A stretch of 64,000 bases of DNA from Diphasiastrum complanatum. Lineage: Eukaryota; Streptophyta; Lycopodiopsida; Lycopodiales; Lycopodiaceae. The DNA is taken from the NCBI GenBank assembly GCA_029204225.1, contig CM055107.1:1114128-1178127 (forward strand), written 5' to 3'. The position numbers were made by a program, and so were the translations under genes. The notes under the pieces were generated by a model, which saw nothing but the letters and a program-made list of their open reading frames with translations, was not told where the DNA came from and did not search any database. Every line of letters begins with the position of its first letter. Position 1 is the first letter of the stretch. This document shows positions 44,801 to 50,655 of this stretch, piece after piece.

Positions 44801-47800
44801 CTAATTCATCAATGCCTCTTGTCAGGGGTTGATCAGGTCTCGGAGAAGTGGTCATCTTATGAGATAGAAAAAGAGTGCCTGACGTTCCTTCCCTAAAAAA
44901 GGTCAAAAAGACTAATTAGAACTGTACAAAGGAGGGAAAAGAAACTTAGCTGTTTCTGAGGACTGTACTTCCAAAGAAAATATCAAGACAAACCCTTTCA
45001 GCTCTTCCAAAATTGTTTGCAGACCTGCTGTCCCGAAAAATCAGGATGGAAACTGGAAAAAAGTGGACAGACTTCTGATTCAAAGTGCCTTCCACCCTCG
45101 CTGGCTACTTTATCGCTCTAGAAAATCCAAATTGGAAGCCCAAGGAATGCTCTAAATTTCCGGATTTATAGTAGGGACTGCTCGCTGGTCTATTTATCAA
45201 CACGTGGCTCCAAAAACCCGATAAAAGACCCAACAAATTACAAGCAAATCTGAGTTGGGTGGCTCCCTGCCCTTGCTGATGGGACAGCAACCTAGCTGGT
45301 CCAAAATTCTCTGATTTGAGGCCAAAAAAGGATCCCAACCTTTGGATTTTTCACAGCACCCTGCTTGCTGGTCTGTCCCCTGATCTGGCAACAAAACTAG
45401 TGCTAAAACTTCTGAAAATCAGGGATAAAATACTGTTTACTTCCTCCCTGTCCAGCGCTGGCCCTGCTATCTGATTTCAGATAGAAATCCGCTCAGAAAC
45501 CTGTTTAGAACCTGGTCTGGCAGCGCTGGACCTGTACTTGTAATCTGGCTCAAATCCTATCGAAAAAGCAGATGTTACCACCAAGTTTTTCTCAGTAGAC
45601 AGCTGGTTCTCCAGCGCTGGCCCTGCTCTATCTATTTCTGAAAATTAGAAAGAGTTTCTGTACACTCTGATGGATTTCTCCCTTGCTGAAACTAAGCTCC
45701 CCAAGAAGGAGATGGCTCTGATACCAGTGTTAGAGATCTAAACACCACAGTAGGGCAAACACTAACTGATCCACCCAGCCTTGCCTACTCCCTGATGGGG
45801 AGCAAGCCCCTCCTAGCCCAGTGTGAGGCCTGGTAGCATGCATACTGCCAAGTGTCGGCCACGTGGCATTGACGTGGCCGACTGCACGTCGGGACCCAAC
45901 GTGGGGCCCTATCCTGCTGACAGGGTCCCTAGGTTGTGTTAGGCCCGCCATGACTATGGACCGTGTCGAGGCACACTACTCACACTATCTTGCCCTGTTG
46001 GTCGTGTACGCTGAACACGACCCTGCTGATTGTGGTATATGACCTCCTGTGTTCTCTAGGGTTCGGCACTGGTTACGTGCTCGTAACAGTGCCGCCCCAT
46101 AATAAGAACAAGTGCAACTTCAGTTTGAGTTCAAGAAGACCGACATTCTTGAAGATCTCCCACAATCTAAGGTAGAGCCACAGGGGGCCAATTTACCAAG
46201 AAGTGCAGTATCTTTAGTTCCCCAATCAACAACTTCGAGAAGATTTTGTGAAAAATAAAAGGAATGACTCAAGCGATGTTGGAGTCCACGACCACTACCA
46301 ATCAACAAGCATACTATAAAGAGAGGGGGGGGGGGGGGGGGGCGGTTTCGGAACAACAACATCAATAGGAATACAGAAAGAAACATTGAATGCTTTAGAG
46401 ACACAATCTTGGAGGAGCTAGAGCCTCGACCATTGTTGCGGCGAAAACTGCTCGCATAGAGTTTGGACACCCTTTCACCCCTACTTCCATCCCATCTGAA
46501 GATGTGACCCATGGCAAAACTTCAAGAAAGTGAATATAACCACTTACAACTGGCCTTGCATTCCTTCAACTCATGGGTGAAAACTAGTGTAATTTATTGC
46601 CATGCATTAAAGAGTTTTTACGACAAGTATCACATTTTTTTCAGCTCTATTGTCCAAGAGGCAGCAAAAAATTGTGTTGCTCACACCAAATCTTCTTTGG
46701 GATACTTGTGTTTTGGAAGACTTATCTTAGAAGAGGACCAATAAGGAGGCAACACCTTAAATTTGGGTGCCTCACGAGTCACTATTTAAACTTCCATTTA
46801 TTTGTACTTTTTATTCAAGTGTATCATAACTCCACATTTTGAGCTTGGCATCCACAAGGCTCTCTCTTCCTCCTTTCTCTCTATTTTGCTCTTTTATGCA
46901 TTTGTCCCTTTTTGGTACTGGCTCTTTTGTGAATGGTGATGGTAGTTTATTTTGTATGCAAGGTATTGGCTTGTGTGGAGGAGGAGAGCTTGAGCTAAGT
47001 TTGAACTTGGACTCTCATGGAGGGTTACATTTAAATTATTGCTATATCTAGATCTGTTATGGTATAGTGAGAAAATGGTGAATGAGTGGAATATGGATGA
47101 AGTTCTTTTGAGGCTCATGGTCCTGTTTTGCAAGGATTAGAATAATAGTAGGCTGTGTAAGAGGAGGGGGTTAGTGATGTTGTGATGTTGAGGTCTAAAA
47201 CTTTCAATGGCTACAACTTAATGTGAGCTTCCTATTAGTTCTCCATTGGACAAAGCCTCCTATACACGACAGGAACACAAGCCAAGGCCTTTAGCTCTTC
47301 CATGGCTTGGTGAGGAAGCTCACTACATCTTCACCTTTAGATCCAAGAGACATAATTAGTGGTAGTGAGGTGTGCTCAGATTCTCAATGTTAATGCTGAT
47401 AGAAATATCTTGTTATACAACAGTAGCACAGGGGCAGAGAGAGAGAGAGAGAGAGAGAGGTGGTTTTGCATTGTAAGTCAATGTTAGGGTTCTTGAATAA
47501 AAAAATTAGGAGAAAAGGCATTTCATATAGCTCGTTGCGTAATATGCATCTCACAATTCATTATATAGTTGCTCAAAAGTCATATATATCGTGGTTAGGG
47601 CTACAAAAAATGAACATACCAAAACATTTTGCTTGCTTGGCATTTCACTATTTGATCATTATTCATTGATAAAATTTGATTTTTCAAATAGTGGAATTTA
47701 TGGAGCCAACGAGCTTGAAAATGCCTCTGGTTTGGCCTTATAGTAATCTTGGACTAATGAAAAGCCACTAGAACTATAACGCAGAGTTTTATGAGCCAAA

Positions 47801-50655
47801 GAGCTTGAAAATGCCTTTGGGTTGGTCTTCTGAACAAGCTTGGACTAATAAAAAAATCACTAAAAATGTAACAAGCGTTATAAGGAAGTGCTAGGTCGCC
47901 AACATCAATGTCAGAATTAAAAAGCTGACTAAAAGAGAAGGTACCTTTCTTGGCAATATCAATGTCAAGTCTTGTTTGGTCAAAGCATTTTGGAGCACCA
48001 GATACAGTTATAATCTAACAGATCTATTGAGGACATTTCATGGAAGACCAGAGCTTTCACAAACGAGAGGCTAACTTTTTGATAAAAGAATACTTGCAAG
48101 AGACATGTGTGCCACCATAGGTAGGGTGATGCTTGGACAAAAGGGTGATGCTTGGACAAAAGGAGAATTAACCACGTAAATGTTGAGTAGAAGTTTCTGG
48201 TGTCGATCAAGGACATAAATAGCAGAAAATCTCTAAGTGAAAAAGATTTCATTTTTTGTAGTCAATTCAGGGATGCACAGTGCATCTACTGTCAGTAGAT
48301 GTGGATCAGATAATCCTAATAGGAAGCATCCCGGAATTTCCTGAACATTGTAAAACTTACTTGCCTCTATAATACGAAGCTCCCTTAAACCTATTATAAA
48401 AAGTATGGACATTGTTGATGAAGCTGTTAATTTAGTCTTTGCCAAATAAAGGTGGAGAGAAAGAGCATATGGCAATTGGCCAGAATGTGCTTAACAATGA
48501 AGACATTAGCTGAGAAGCCCAAGTACCCAGACCCCCATTTATCCAACTTCTTGTTTAAGAAGTCAAGAAACTGGCTTATCAGGGAGGTAAACACCGAAGG
48601 GAGTGTAGACAAGCATAATGATCCTGCCATGTTGAGCAATGTTGAAGATGAGATCATCCAGCTAAACAGGAGCAGGACCTCTGGGCAGGACAAACTGTTC
48701 AAATTTTTAGAGTTATTGATGCTGGAGGAAGAACAAGAGCAAGAAGAATTTAGAATGCTAAAGATTCACTTTGATATAGGACTCTCTCCAAAGCAAAAAA
48801 CAAAATGTCATCTGCAAAGACTAACATAAGACTGTGCCAAGAGGTGAGCGGATTGGTCTTGGAAGCCTATAAGTCGTAGCCAAGGTGAGGGCTTGACAGA
48901 GGGTTCAAGACCAGAACCAAAAAGGTATTAATGCTAATGACATGCTATCCAATTAATGATCACAAAAATCCAAAGTCTTGTAATAATATGATAAATATTA
49001 ATCTAATATATAATAATGCAATAAATATTATACAATATATAATAATCAAAGTTCCAAGTGCCGTACCACGGCACCTGGTACGGCACGGGTTCTGTAGGTG
49101 CCGTACAGGTGCCGTGGAACTTCAGTTTCACGGCACCCACGGCACCTGTTTTTTTTTCTTAAAGTCATTTTTTGGTTAAAAAAAAAAACCAGGTGCCGTT
49201 ACCACGGCACCCGTGGGGTACTTTGACAATAACATAATAAATGATTATTTCTTTCCAAAAAAGCCTGGAGAGCTTCTTGTTAGATGAATTGACAATGGAG
49301 TAGGTTCTTGTCAATGGATCATAGAGTCTTACAATGCATGACTTCTAAAGTTAAAACAGAATTAGATTGTGCAAGAGACTTGTTGTGGGGCCACTATATG
49401 GTCTCGAAATGTTTCAATTTGTATTTTGAACCATTAGCTGGTTGTTGCAGGGAGCAATGGGCTTACTCTCGATCCCGCCAATCATGTTTATCATCCTTGG
49501 ATGTCTACTGCATGAAACAAAAGTTCCTCGATATCGAAGGTTCAACAGTCAGGTACATACTTTCATCCCCAACTTGCCTACTCAGTTACCATATTACATC
49601 ATAGAACAAACAAGATGATGCTAGATTTTAAGGCATCAGTTTATGTAAGGATGACCTGACCATCTAACTGTCTGTAAGATAATTTGATAGTGCGTTTGGA
49701 TTTGAAGTGTGTTACTATTAAGATGAATATGTATATTCAATTTGGGTTTCCTGAAAAAACTGCAGGTTGGTAGAAATGTTGCGGAGGCAAGCAAGAAAAT
49801 GTGGAATACATTCAAGAGCCCAGTGGTTTGGAAGCCAGCTCTATACATGTTTCTGTCATGGGCTCTTTGCCCTGATATATCTGAAGGTCTCTTTTTCTTT
49901 TACACCGACCCGTTCATGGGGTTGGCTTTCTCTCAGGCAAGTGTTTAGCTCTATAACTTAATCATACCGAGATTTGAGTTTATAATATAGAGAAGGCAGC
50001 TTTCTGACTTCATCTAAGCTTTTGTTGTAGTGTTGTAATTTATCAGGCTTTCATTGGCATAATGTACGCAATTGGTGCAATTGGAGCGTTGGTAGGTGTA
50101 CTCACATATCGCAACTTACTCAGAGGACTATCATTTCGCTACCTCTTGTTTTGGGTGCAAATGGTGATTTCTGTATTTGGAATGCTTGATTTTATCCTAG
50201 TCACTCATTTCAACTTACGGTTAGGTATGTCCAACCATTTGTTTGCTGTGTTGGACGAAAGTTTTTCACGAGCCACTGATCGACTTAAATATACACCTTT
50301 ATTTGTGCTTTGTGCCAAACTTTGCCCATCTGGTATCGAAGGAACATTTTTTGCACTTTTGGTATCCATAGACAATGTGGGTCTTCGATTTTCTTCGTGG
50401 GGTGGCGGTCTACTACTTGAATTGCTTCAAGTTACCAGAAATCACTTCCAGAACTTGTGGATGGCAATTTTGATAAGAAATGGCTTGCGGCTATCTCCTT
50501 TGCTCCTCTTGTTTCTTGTCCCCAACAAAACACCAGATGTTGATATCATCCCCTGCGATCTACTGGGTGAACAAGAGGCAAATGCCAGTGATGAACAGAA
50601 TTTGGCTTATCGTCTGCTCATGCCGGAGGCTGAACACGTCACCCAAAGCAAGTAA
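22641..50655 (+). CDS. Folate-biopterin transporter family protein (BT1/MFS), five exons
   Basis: Joining 22641-22983, 23320-23579, 49451-49552, 49766-49936 and 50047-50655 gives 1485 nt: 494 residues plus stop with no internal stop and consistent splice phases (1,0,0,0). The protein is a multi-pass membrane transporter of the BT1 branch of the major facilitator superfamily; members move folates or pterins, though the substrates of many plant paralogues are unproven. Signature stretches are [84 protein letters not shown] and [12 protein letters not shown]. Length and order fit plant family members (about 450-560 residues). The second intron is 25.9 kb and full of transposons, yet the coding sequence is intact, suggesting retained function. 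Confidence 0.9.
23320..23579 (+). CDS. Transporter exon 2
   Basis: Acceptor TGTGCAG|GGCTG. It encodes [20 protein letters not shown], a membrane segment with [20 protein letters not shown], and [20 protein letters not shown]. It is noticeably GC-richer than the flanks. The donor CCGCAG|GTAGTC opens the giant intron in phase 0. Confidence 0.88.
23757..23781 (+). repeat. (TAGGG)5 array, possible G-quadruplex
   Basis: Five perfect TAGGG units followed by TGTGGGTGGGG within intron 2. Four or more G triplets with 2-base loops can form a quadruplex in DNA or, since it lies on the sense strand, in the pre-mRNA. The unit is one T short of the plant telomere repeat TTTAGGG by two bases, so it is not telomeric. 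Confidence 0.85.
23782..24486. other. Intronic sequence, no gene recognised
   Basis: Includes a short imperfect repeat of AATGGGTGCCTAGCCCTA type (about 24338-24395) and one copy of the dispersed CTCAAAC-CACCTAG-AGTGACACC word (24275-24300). Confidence 0.5.
24487..25400 (-). pseudogene. Ty1/copia reverse transcriptase-RNase H remnant
   Basis: Minus frames in order: degenerate reverse transcriptase palm between 25400 and 24960; [20 protein letters not shown] and [18 protein letters not shown] (24953-24723), the copia RT C-terminus; and [20 protein letters not shown] (24705-24487), the start of RNase H. Numerous stops and shifts mean it is an old fragment. No LTR was found for it, and it lies wholly within intron 2. 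Confidence 0.8.
25440..25774 (+). repeat. Left part of an LTR split by a chromovirus
   Basis: Plus-oriented promoter-like DNA with TATATATA at 25584-25591. It continues, after the chromovirus and its CTTAA target duplication, at 32355-32379 (ends TTTACA), followed by a primer site. The start is uncertain; TGTAGGAG near 25441 is one candidate. It belongs to an LTR element whose remainder is not recognisable. Confidence 0.5.
25770..25774. repeat. Target-site duplication CTTAA (left)
   Basis: CTTAA precedes the left LTR and recurs at 32350-32354 immediately after the right LTR. It independently confirms the AGTTA...TAACT termini of this family. Confidence 0.9.
25775..26225 (-). repeat. 3' LTR of the young chromovirus
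   Basis: 451 bp, AGTTATGAAC...GTCCATAACT. The adjacent CTCTCCCCGA (minus TCGGGGAGAG) is the polypurine tract. Confidence 0.93.
26380..27189 (-). pseudogene. Integrase C-terminus and chromodomain (young chromovirus)
   Basis: 204 codons from [40 protein letters not shown] (the catalytic Glu region), [20 protein letters not shown]. An exact 16-bp tandem duplication at 26572-26603 then shifts the frame. The continuation in another frame ends with [20 protein letters not shown] and [20 protein letters not shown], a good chromodomain. Confidence 0.85.
27190..27938 (-). pseudogene. RNase H end and integrase with rearranged core (young chromovirus)
   Basis: ORF 27938-27279 has the RNase H end ([20 protein letters not shown]), HHCC zinc domain ([20 protein letters not shown] ... 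CPFCLRNK) and first Asp in [14 protein letters not shown]. After CARLFQ about 60 bases unrelated to the sister appear, then SDRDSKFTS, then the DFWTEL segment is missing before MRILDV. The catalytic core is therefore broken. Confidence 0.85.
27842..29305 (-). CDS. Reverse transcriptase and RNase H (young chromovirus)
   Basis: 487 codons in one frame: [53 protein letters not shown], catalytic YFDDILVFS, then the tether and RNase H start [20 protein letters not shown] and [17 protein letters not shown]. It copies element RNA to DNA and removes the RNA. It then runs out of frame into the RNase H end at 27938-27900. Confidence 0.92.
   Translation of the reverse strand: MDLAQQTLTFVHDAVTRSLAGIDSQADFQLISGKQFIRSLPKAHCAALLCVQRAAADSPVTTSPPAAVPQVISDLLHQYAFVFSEPTTLPPLRDVNHHIDLRPGSAPPSRPPYRMSKSERDEVELQITALLDQGLIVPSHSPFGAPVLLVSKKDGSKRLCIDYRALNKLTIRNQYPIPHMDDLFDQLGTSHLFSKIDLRSGYHQIRMHPSDEHKTTFRTHLGLYEFRVLPFGVTNGPPTFQNVMNNIMLPLLGRCVLVYFDDILVFSKTLDEHVLHLSSVFQLLVHHQLFAKLSKCSFAVVEIEFLGFLICDGRIRLDPHKVRAIADWPVPTDVHHVRMFLGLATHLRRLVPHFATVAAPLHALLKKSSAFVWTSDCQFAFDTLRRAVVEASVLCLPQFDQKFIVETDASNVGLGALFRQSQCIIARSRRLRSYEQRYSVHEKELLAIIYALKKYGCSFYNLLFFLFCIVLVVLTLLLTHCLDFLLY
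29487..30272 (-). pseudogene. Gag end, zinc knuckle and protease (young chromovirus)
   Basis: 261 codons: [18 protein letters not shown] gag end, [20 protein letters not shown], a Pro-rich spacer, [18 protein letters not shown] knuckle (C2C4H4C), [20 protein letters not shown] and the protease start. The active site reads [12 protein letters not shown], with DIG in place of the catalytic DTG retained by the older sister. It ends by frameshift near 29487; the rest of the protease lies at 29480-29310. Confidence 0.87.
30306..30878 (-). CDS. Gag core (young chromovirus)
   Basis: 190 codons from [20 protein letters not shown]: helical start, Pro/Gly-rich stretch, then [20 protein letters not shown] and [18 protein letters not shown] stop (30303-30305) interrupts it just before [15 protein letters not shown], in the segment joining to 30272. 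Confidence 0.87.
   Translation of the reverse strand: MASSPTTPASHSGPLDEQFADMRDSLTLLSSHFDQMMTGFTTPQTGFATMQSQIDSLQPHGPGKAPVHSSFGSPFGLPSSSTSFGGGPHFPPNPPPGFPRPTTPESHFPRHLAPEPHFAQDFRDRVQLATYSGSSDGNLLENWFAKLDTYFQIYPKTDPQKIQLVALHLDGRAATWWRVYRLGPHRDGLQ
30879..31886 (-). other. Leader of the young chromovirus
   Basis: One kilobase without sustained frame. From 31430 to 31850 the words GGGCGCC, GGGCGCT and GGCAGCA recur many times, a composition unlike the rest of the element. Confidence 0.6.
31887..31898 (-). promoter_or_regulatory. Primer binding site, initiator tRNA-Met
   Basis: Minus strand TGGTATCAGAGC directly adjoining the LTR end, the same arrangement as in the older sister. Confidence 0.93.
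31899..32349 (-). repeat. 5' LTR of the young chromovirus
   Basis: 451 bp, the same length as the left LTR with about six substitutions and no indels. The CTTAA target duplication follows at 32350-32354. Confidence 0.93.
32355..32392 (+). promoter_or_regulatory. LTR end plus degenerate iMet primer site of an older LTR element
   Basis: TTTACA ends the LTR at 32379. After one base comes TGGTATTAGAGC (32381-32392), one mismatch from the iMet primer site. It shows that the chromovirus landed inside the 5' LTR of a plus-oriented LTR element, about 30 bp from its end. Confidence 0.7.
32393..33699. other. Leader-like and intronic DNA, no gene recognised
   Basis: Probably the decayed leader of the split LTR element. 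It contains a (GA)33 microsatellite at 32943-33008, a small TTAGAAGTTAG repeat near 33330-33360 and GAATCG-rich sequence near 33430-33500. No coding signature was found. Confidence 0.5.
32943..33008. repeat. (GA)33 microsatellite
   Basis: Pure GA array followed by CATG. Arg-Glu and Ser-Leu reading frames across it are artefacts. Confidence 0.95.
33700..35720 (-). pseudogene. hAT-family transposase pseudogene, left inverted copy
   Basis: Minus order: N-terminal region (35580-35364) [20 protein letters not shown], matching the hAT segment after the BED finger; a foreign 417-bp segment (34691-35107); [20 protein letters not shown], then [14 protein letters not shown] before GTATGT (34630-34497); an intron with degraded acceptor; [20 protein letters not shown], then [20 protein letters not shown] (34360-34110, DUF659/hAT core); and [17 protein letters not shown] (near 33830). 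hAT transposases cut and paste DNA. Stops and lost splice sites make it inactive. Its downstream two thirds mirrors 36340-37584. Confidence 0.85.
34691..35107 (+). mobile_element. Captured fragment of the gag-protease element
   Basis: Inverted near-identical copy of 7876-8292. It occupies the place where the right-hand hAT copy has about 100 bp of unrelated sequence (36750-36850). No LTR and no clear target duplication flank it, so it arrived as a fragment (repair filler, or capture during hAT excision), not by retrotransposition. In plus orientation it reads [20 protein letters not shown] in one frame. Confidence 0.85.
35718..35808. repeat. (GA)45 microsatellite
   Basis: About 90 bp of pure GA at the centre of the hAT inverted pair, ending two bases before the ATG of the BED-finger frame. 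GA tracts bind BBR/BPC-type factors in plants, so a promoter role is possible but unproven. Confidence 0.95.
35810..37584 (+). pseudogene. hAT-family transposase pseudogene, right copy with BED finger
   Basis: First exon 35810-36060: [20 protein letters not shown], then [20 protein letters not shown], a BED-type zinc finger (CxxC present, GxxTRIxxHL-like helix with the His region degraded). Later pieces: [12 protein letters not shown] (36455-36490), [20 protein letters not shown], then [11 protein letters not shown] (36930-37041) with TAG replacing CAG at the exon end, intron, [20 protein letters not shown], then [20 protein letters not shown] (37212-37350), and [19 protein letters not shown] before a GTATGT donor. 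It is broken by stops and shifts. It is inverted relative to the left copy, head to head. Confidence 0.85.
37600..37745 (-). pseudogene. Ty3/gypsy integrase C-terminal scrap
   Basis: The minus strand reads [25 protein letters not shown], matching the [14 protein letters not shown]-type end of gypsy integrases. Upstream sequence fades out. It marks where hAT homology ends (near 37584). Confidence 0.6.
37746..39379. other. Intronic DNA, probably LTR/leader of an unrecognised element
   Basis: A and T runs, an AAAAAAG-type low-complexity tract (38480-38512) and GC-rich blocks with many GGGAGGGG/CCCTCCCC words (38570-38740, 38990-39220). No family is recognised. Its position before a gag-like frame suggests a plus-oriented LTR and leader, as inference. 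Confidence 0.35.
39380..39679 (+). pseudogene. Gag-like N-terminal fragment, unknown element
   Basis: ATG at 39380 gives [20 protein letters not shown], then [19 protein letters not shown]; one shift later it reads [17 protein letters not shown]. It has coding-like composition and a short helical stretch, as at the start of some retrotransposon Gag proteins, but no conserved domain is reached. It is cut off by the truncated LTR at 39680. Confidence 0.35.
39680..39737 (-). repeat. Truncated 3' LTR of the second-family chromovirus
   Basis: Matches the last part of 45728-46088 (plus strand TGTGTTCTCTAGGGTTCGGC, then CGTAACA). It is followed by CTCCCTCCCCCTT, the complement of a strong polypurine tract AAGGGGGAGGGAG. 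The outer part of the LTR is replaced by the gag-like fragment. Confidence 0.85.
39769..40488 (-). pseudogene. Integrase, internally deleted (second-family chromovirus)
   Basis: 239 codons: [20 protein letters not shown] with first Asp, [16 protein letters not shown] where the second catalytic region has lost residues (the usual SDRD is HSQRD), and [20 protein letters not shown] with the Glu. After [11 protein letters not shown] the text jumps to [20 protein letters not shown], omitting about 25 residues. A further jump after GVCAKLS removes the GPY region and most of the chromodomain. The remnant [19 protein letters not shown] is readable in another frame, with TAG (39815-39817) where the related copy has Trp. 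Confidence 0.87.
40552..40779 (-). pseudogene. Integrase zinc-finger N-terminus (second-family chromovirus)
   Basis: [20 protein letters not shown], then [20 protein letters not shown], then [12 protein letters not shown]: the HHCC domain with His pair present. The Cys pair lies beyond a stop (40549) around 40530-40500 (CQKCQVNKE in the same frame). It binds element DNA ends in active copies. Confidence 0.85.
40761..41876 (-). pseudogene. RT C-terminal half and RNase H (second-family chromovirus)
   Basis: 371 codons. The catalytic YFDDILVYS of the family is changed: [20 protein letters not shown] has YDIL with the first of the two Asp residues lost. Then [40 protein letters not shown], and RNase H with [40 protein letters not shown] and [15 protein letters not shown]. 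The polymerase active site is therefore probably dead. Confidence 0.88.
41821..42318 (-). pseudogene. RT N-terminal half (second-family chromovirus)
   Basis: Two pieces in adjacent frames: [20 protein letters not shown], then [20 protein letters not shown] (42318-42133), and [20 protein letters not shown], then [15 protein letters not shown] (42093-41821). A stop at 42130 and a frameshift near 41860 separate them from each other and from the palm. Confidence 0.87.
42346..42639 (-). pseudogene. Protease C-terminal part (second-family chromovirus)
   Basis: [20 protein letters not shown], then [15 protein letters not shown], where family members have DxVLGxDWL; then [15 protein letters not shown]. 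The N-terminal half with the active site lies across the insertion at 43700-43569, so the insertion splits the protease. Confidence 0.8.
42687..43214 (+). pseudogene. Integrase C-terminus and chromodomain on the inserted fragment
   Basis: [19 protein letters not shown] (TAG at 42684-42686; the minus copy has CAG), then [40 protein letters not shown] and, after one stop, [20 protein letters not shown], then [18 protein letters not shown]. The latter is a chromodomain with aromatic residues (Tyr, Trp, Trp) in the expected spacing. The frame is otherwise continuous from 42687 to 42959. Confidence 0.87.
43226..43583 (+). repeat. LTR on the inserted fragment
   Basis: Begins TATTACGAGCAC (canonical TG has become TA) and ends TCTCTTACA. 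It is about 358 bp against 361 bp for the 5' LTR at 45728-46088 and clearly homologous, including the CACGTGG/GGCCGAC blocks. Confidence 0.87.
43584..44009 (-). pseudogene. Gag zinc knuckle and protease N-terminus (second-family chromovirus)
   Basis: [20 protein letters not shown], then RQCPKGPF is a C2C4H4C knuckle. A basic spacer follows, then [20 protein letters not shown], a retropepsin site with DDG in place of DTG/DSG. The frame ends at the insertion ([14 protein letters not shown]). Confidence 0.87.
44100..44906 (-). pseudogene. Gag N-terminal region (second-family chromovirus)
   Basis: 163 codons at 44906-44415, then broken frames. Rich in Glu ([20 protein letters not shown]) with a helical segment ([20 protein letters not shown]) and the gag-core start [16 protein letters not shown]. 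The core is mostly deleted; [16 protein letters not shown] near 44370-44320 is what remains. Confidence 0.75.
45715..45726 (-). promoter_or_regulatory. Primer binding site, initiator tRNA-Met
   Basis: Minus strand TGGTATCAGAGC, one base from the LTR end. Confidence 0.92.
45728..46088 (-). repeat. 5' LTR of the second-family chromovirus (361 bp)
   Basis: TGTTAGAGATC...CTCGTAACA on the plus strand with TG...CA termini. It is GC-rich compared with neighbouring DNA, with ACGTGG/CCACGT-type palindromic words. It is homologous to 43226-43583 (inverted) and 39680-39737. Confidence 0.9.
46089..48426. other. Intronic DNA, no gene recognised
   Basis: Holds a run of 18 G (46325-46342), a short GA tract (about 47437-47459), an imperfect tandem duplication of about 90 bp (47694-47874, repeated GAGCTTGAAAATGCCT words) and an 18-bp tandem repeat GTGATGCTTGGACAAAAG near 48126-48161. 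Frames such as 46511-46744 do not resemble a known family. Confidence 0.5.
48427..48702 (-). pseudogene. LINE reverse transcriptase thumb fragment
   Basis: The minus frame reads [20 protein letters not shown], then [23 protein letters not shown], the plant LINE motif in which LxxKLxxW ... LS/FxGRxxLIxxVLxxxxxYxLS follows the catalytic core. The usual Gly-Arg is Ala-Asn here. It is an isolated fragment without the FADD box. Confidence 0.7.
49047..49225. mobile_element. MITE-like hairpin element of GTGCCGT/ACGGCAC repeats
   Basis: 179 bp beginning CAAAGTTCCAAGTGCCGTAC and ending with the imperfect inverse (GTACTTTG). Inside, GGTGCCGT and ACGGCACC alternate so that the whole can fold into a long hairpin, interrupted by a T-run and an A-run. 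It is very GC-rich against an AT-rich, AATAAT-repeated flank. No transposase and no clean target duplication were found. A non-autonomous DNA transposon is the likeliest class. Confidence 0.6.
49451..49552 (+). CDS. Transporter exon 3
   Basis: 34 codons: [20 protein letters not shown], a membrane segment, then [14 protein letters not shown]. It is bounded by GTTGCAG and CAG|GTACAT. The only other frame here is an antisense or shifted shadow. Confidence 0.85.
49766..49936 (+). CDS. Transporter exon 4, with a GC donor site
   Basis: 57 codons: [20 protein letters not shown], then [20 protein letters not shown], typical of the central BT1 region (Trp-Lys-Pro, then Tyr-Thr-Asp). The acceptor is CTGCAG|GTTGG. 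The donor reads CTCAG|GCAAGT, so intron 4 (49937-50046) is a GC-AG intron; GC donors normally have this strong CAG|GCAAGT context. Confidence 0.85.
50047..50655 (+). CDS. Transporter exon 5 and stop
   Basis: 202 codons from [20 protein letters not shown] through [40 protein letters not shown] and [20 protein letters not shown], ending in a hydrophilic acidic tail ([20 protein letters not shown]). It encodes the last membrane segments and cytosolic tail. Stop TAA at 50653-50655. Confidence 0.9.
   Translation, partial: AFIGIMYAIGAIGALVGVLTYRNLLRGLSFRYLLFWVQMVISVFGMLDFILVTHFNLRLGMSNHLFAVLDESFSRATDRLKYTPLFVLCAKLCPSGIEGTFFALLVSIDNVGLRFSSWGGGLLLELLQVTRNHFQNLWMAILIRNGLRLSPLLLLFLVPNKTPDVDIIPCDLLGEQEANASDEQNLAYRLLMPEAEHVTQSK

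Larger units (their letters stand above)
39680..46088 (-). mobile_element. Ty3/gypsy chromovirus of a second family, 3'-truncated, with internal deletions
   Basis: Minus order: 5' LTR (45728-46088, TGTTAGAGAT...CGTAACA), iMet primer site, gag, knuckle, protease (interrupted by a plus-oriented fragment 42640-43583), RT, RNase H, integrase, polypurine tract, and only the first 58 or so bases of the 3' LTR (39680-39737). Integrase lacks its middle, and most of the chromodomain is deleted. It is non-functional. Confidence 0.88.
23580..49450 (+). other. Giant intron 2 (25,871 bp) packed with nested transposons
   Basis: GT at 23580 and TTGTTGCAG ending at 49450 bracket copia, chromovirus, hAT, gypsy, LINE and MITE-like sequences. 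Continuity of the protein across it (FGPQ | [10 protein letters not shown]) and matching phase 0 on both sides support one intron. Most inserted elements are minus-oriented relative to the gene, which would avoid premature use of their sense poly(A) signals. Confidence 0.85.

Noticed and set aside
46511-46842. Overlapping plus frames (77 and 81 codons)
   Set aside because: Two frames compete for the same DNA and neither resembles a known protein; reported only as unassigned intronic DNA.
48452-48829. 125-codon plus-strand frame
   Set aside because: It overlaps antisense to a LINE RT fragment recognised on the minus strand; composition fits a shadow frame.
23580-49450. Two separate transporter half-genes instead of one gene
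   Set aside because: Splice signals, phases and total length (1485 nt, open) fit one gene; neither half alone makes a complete protein.
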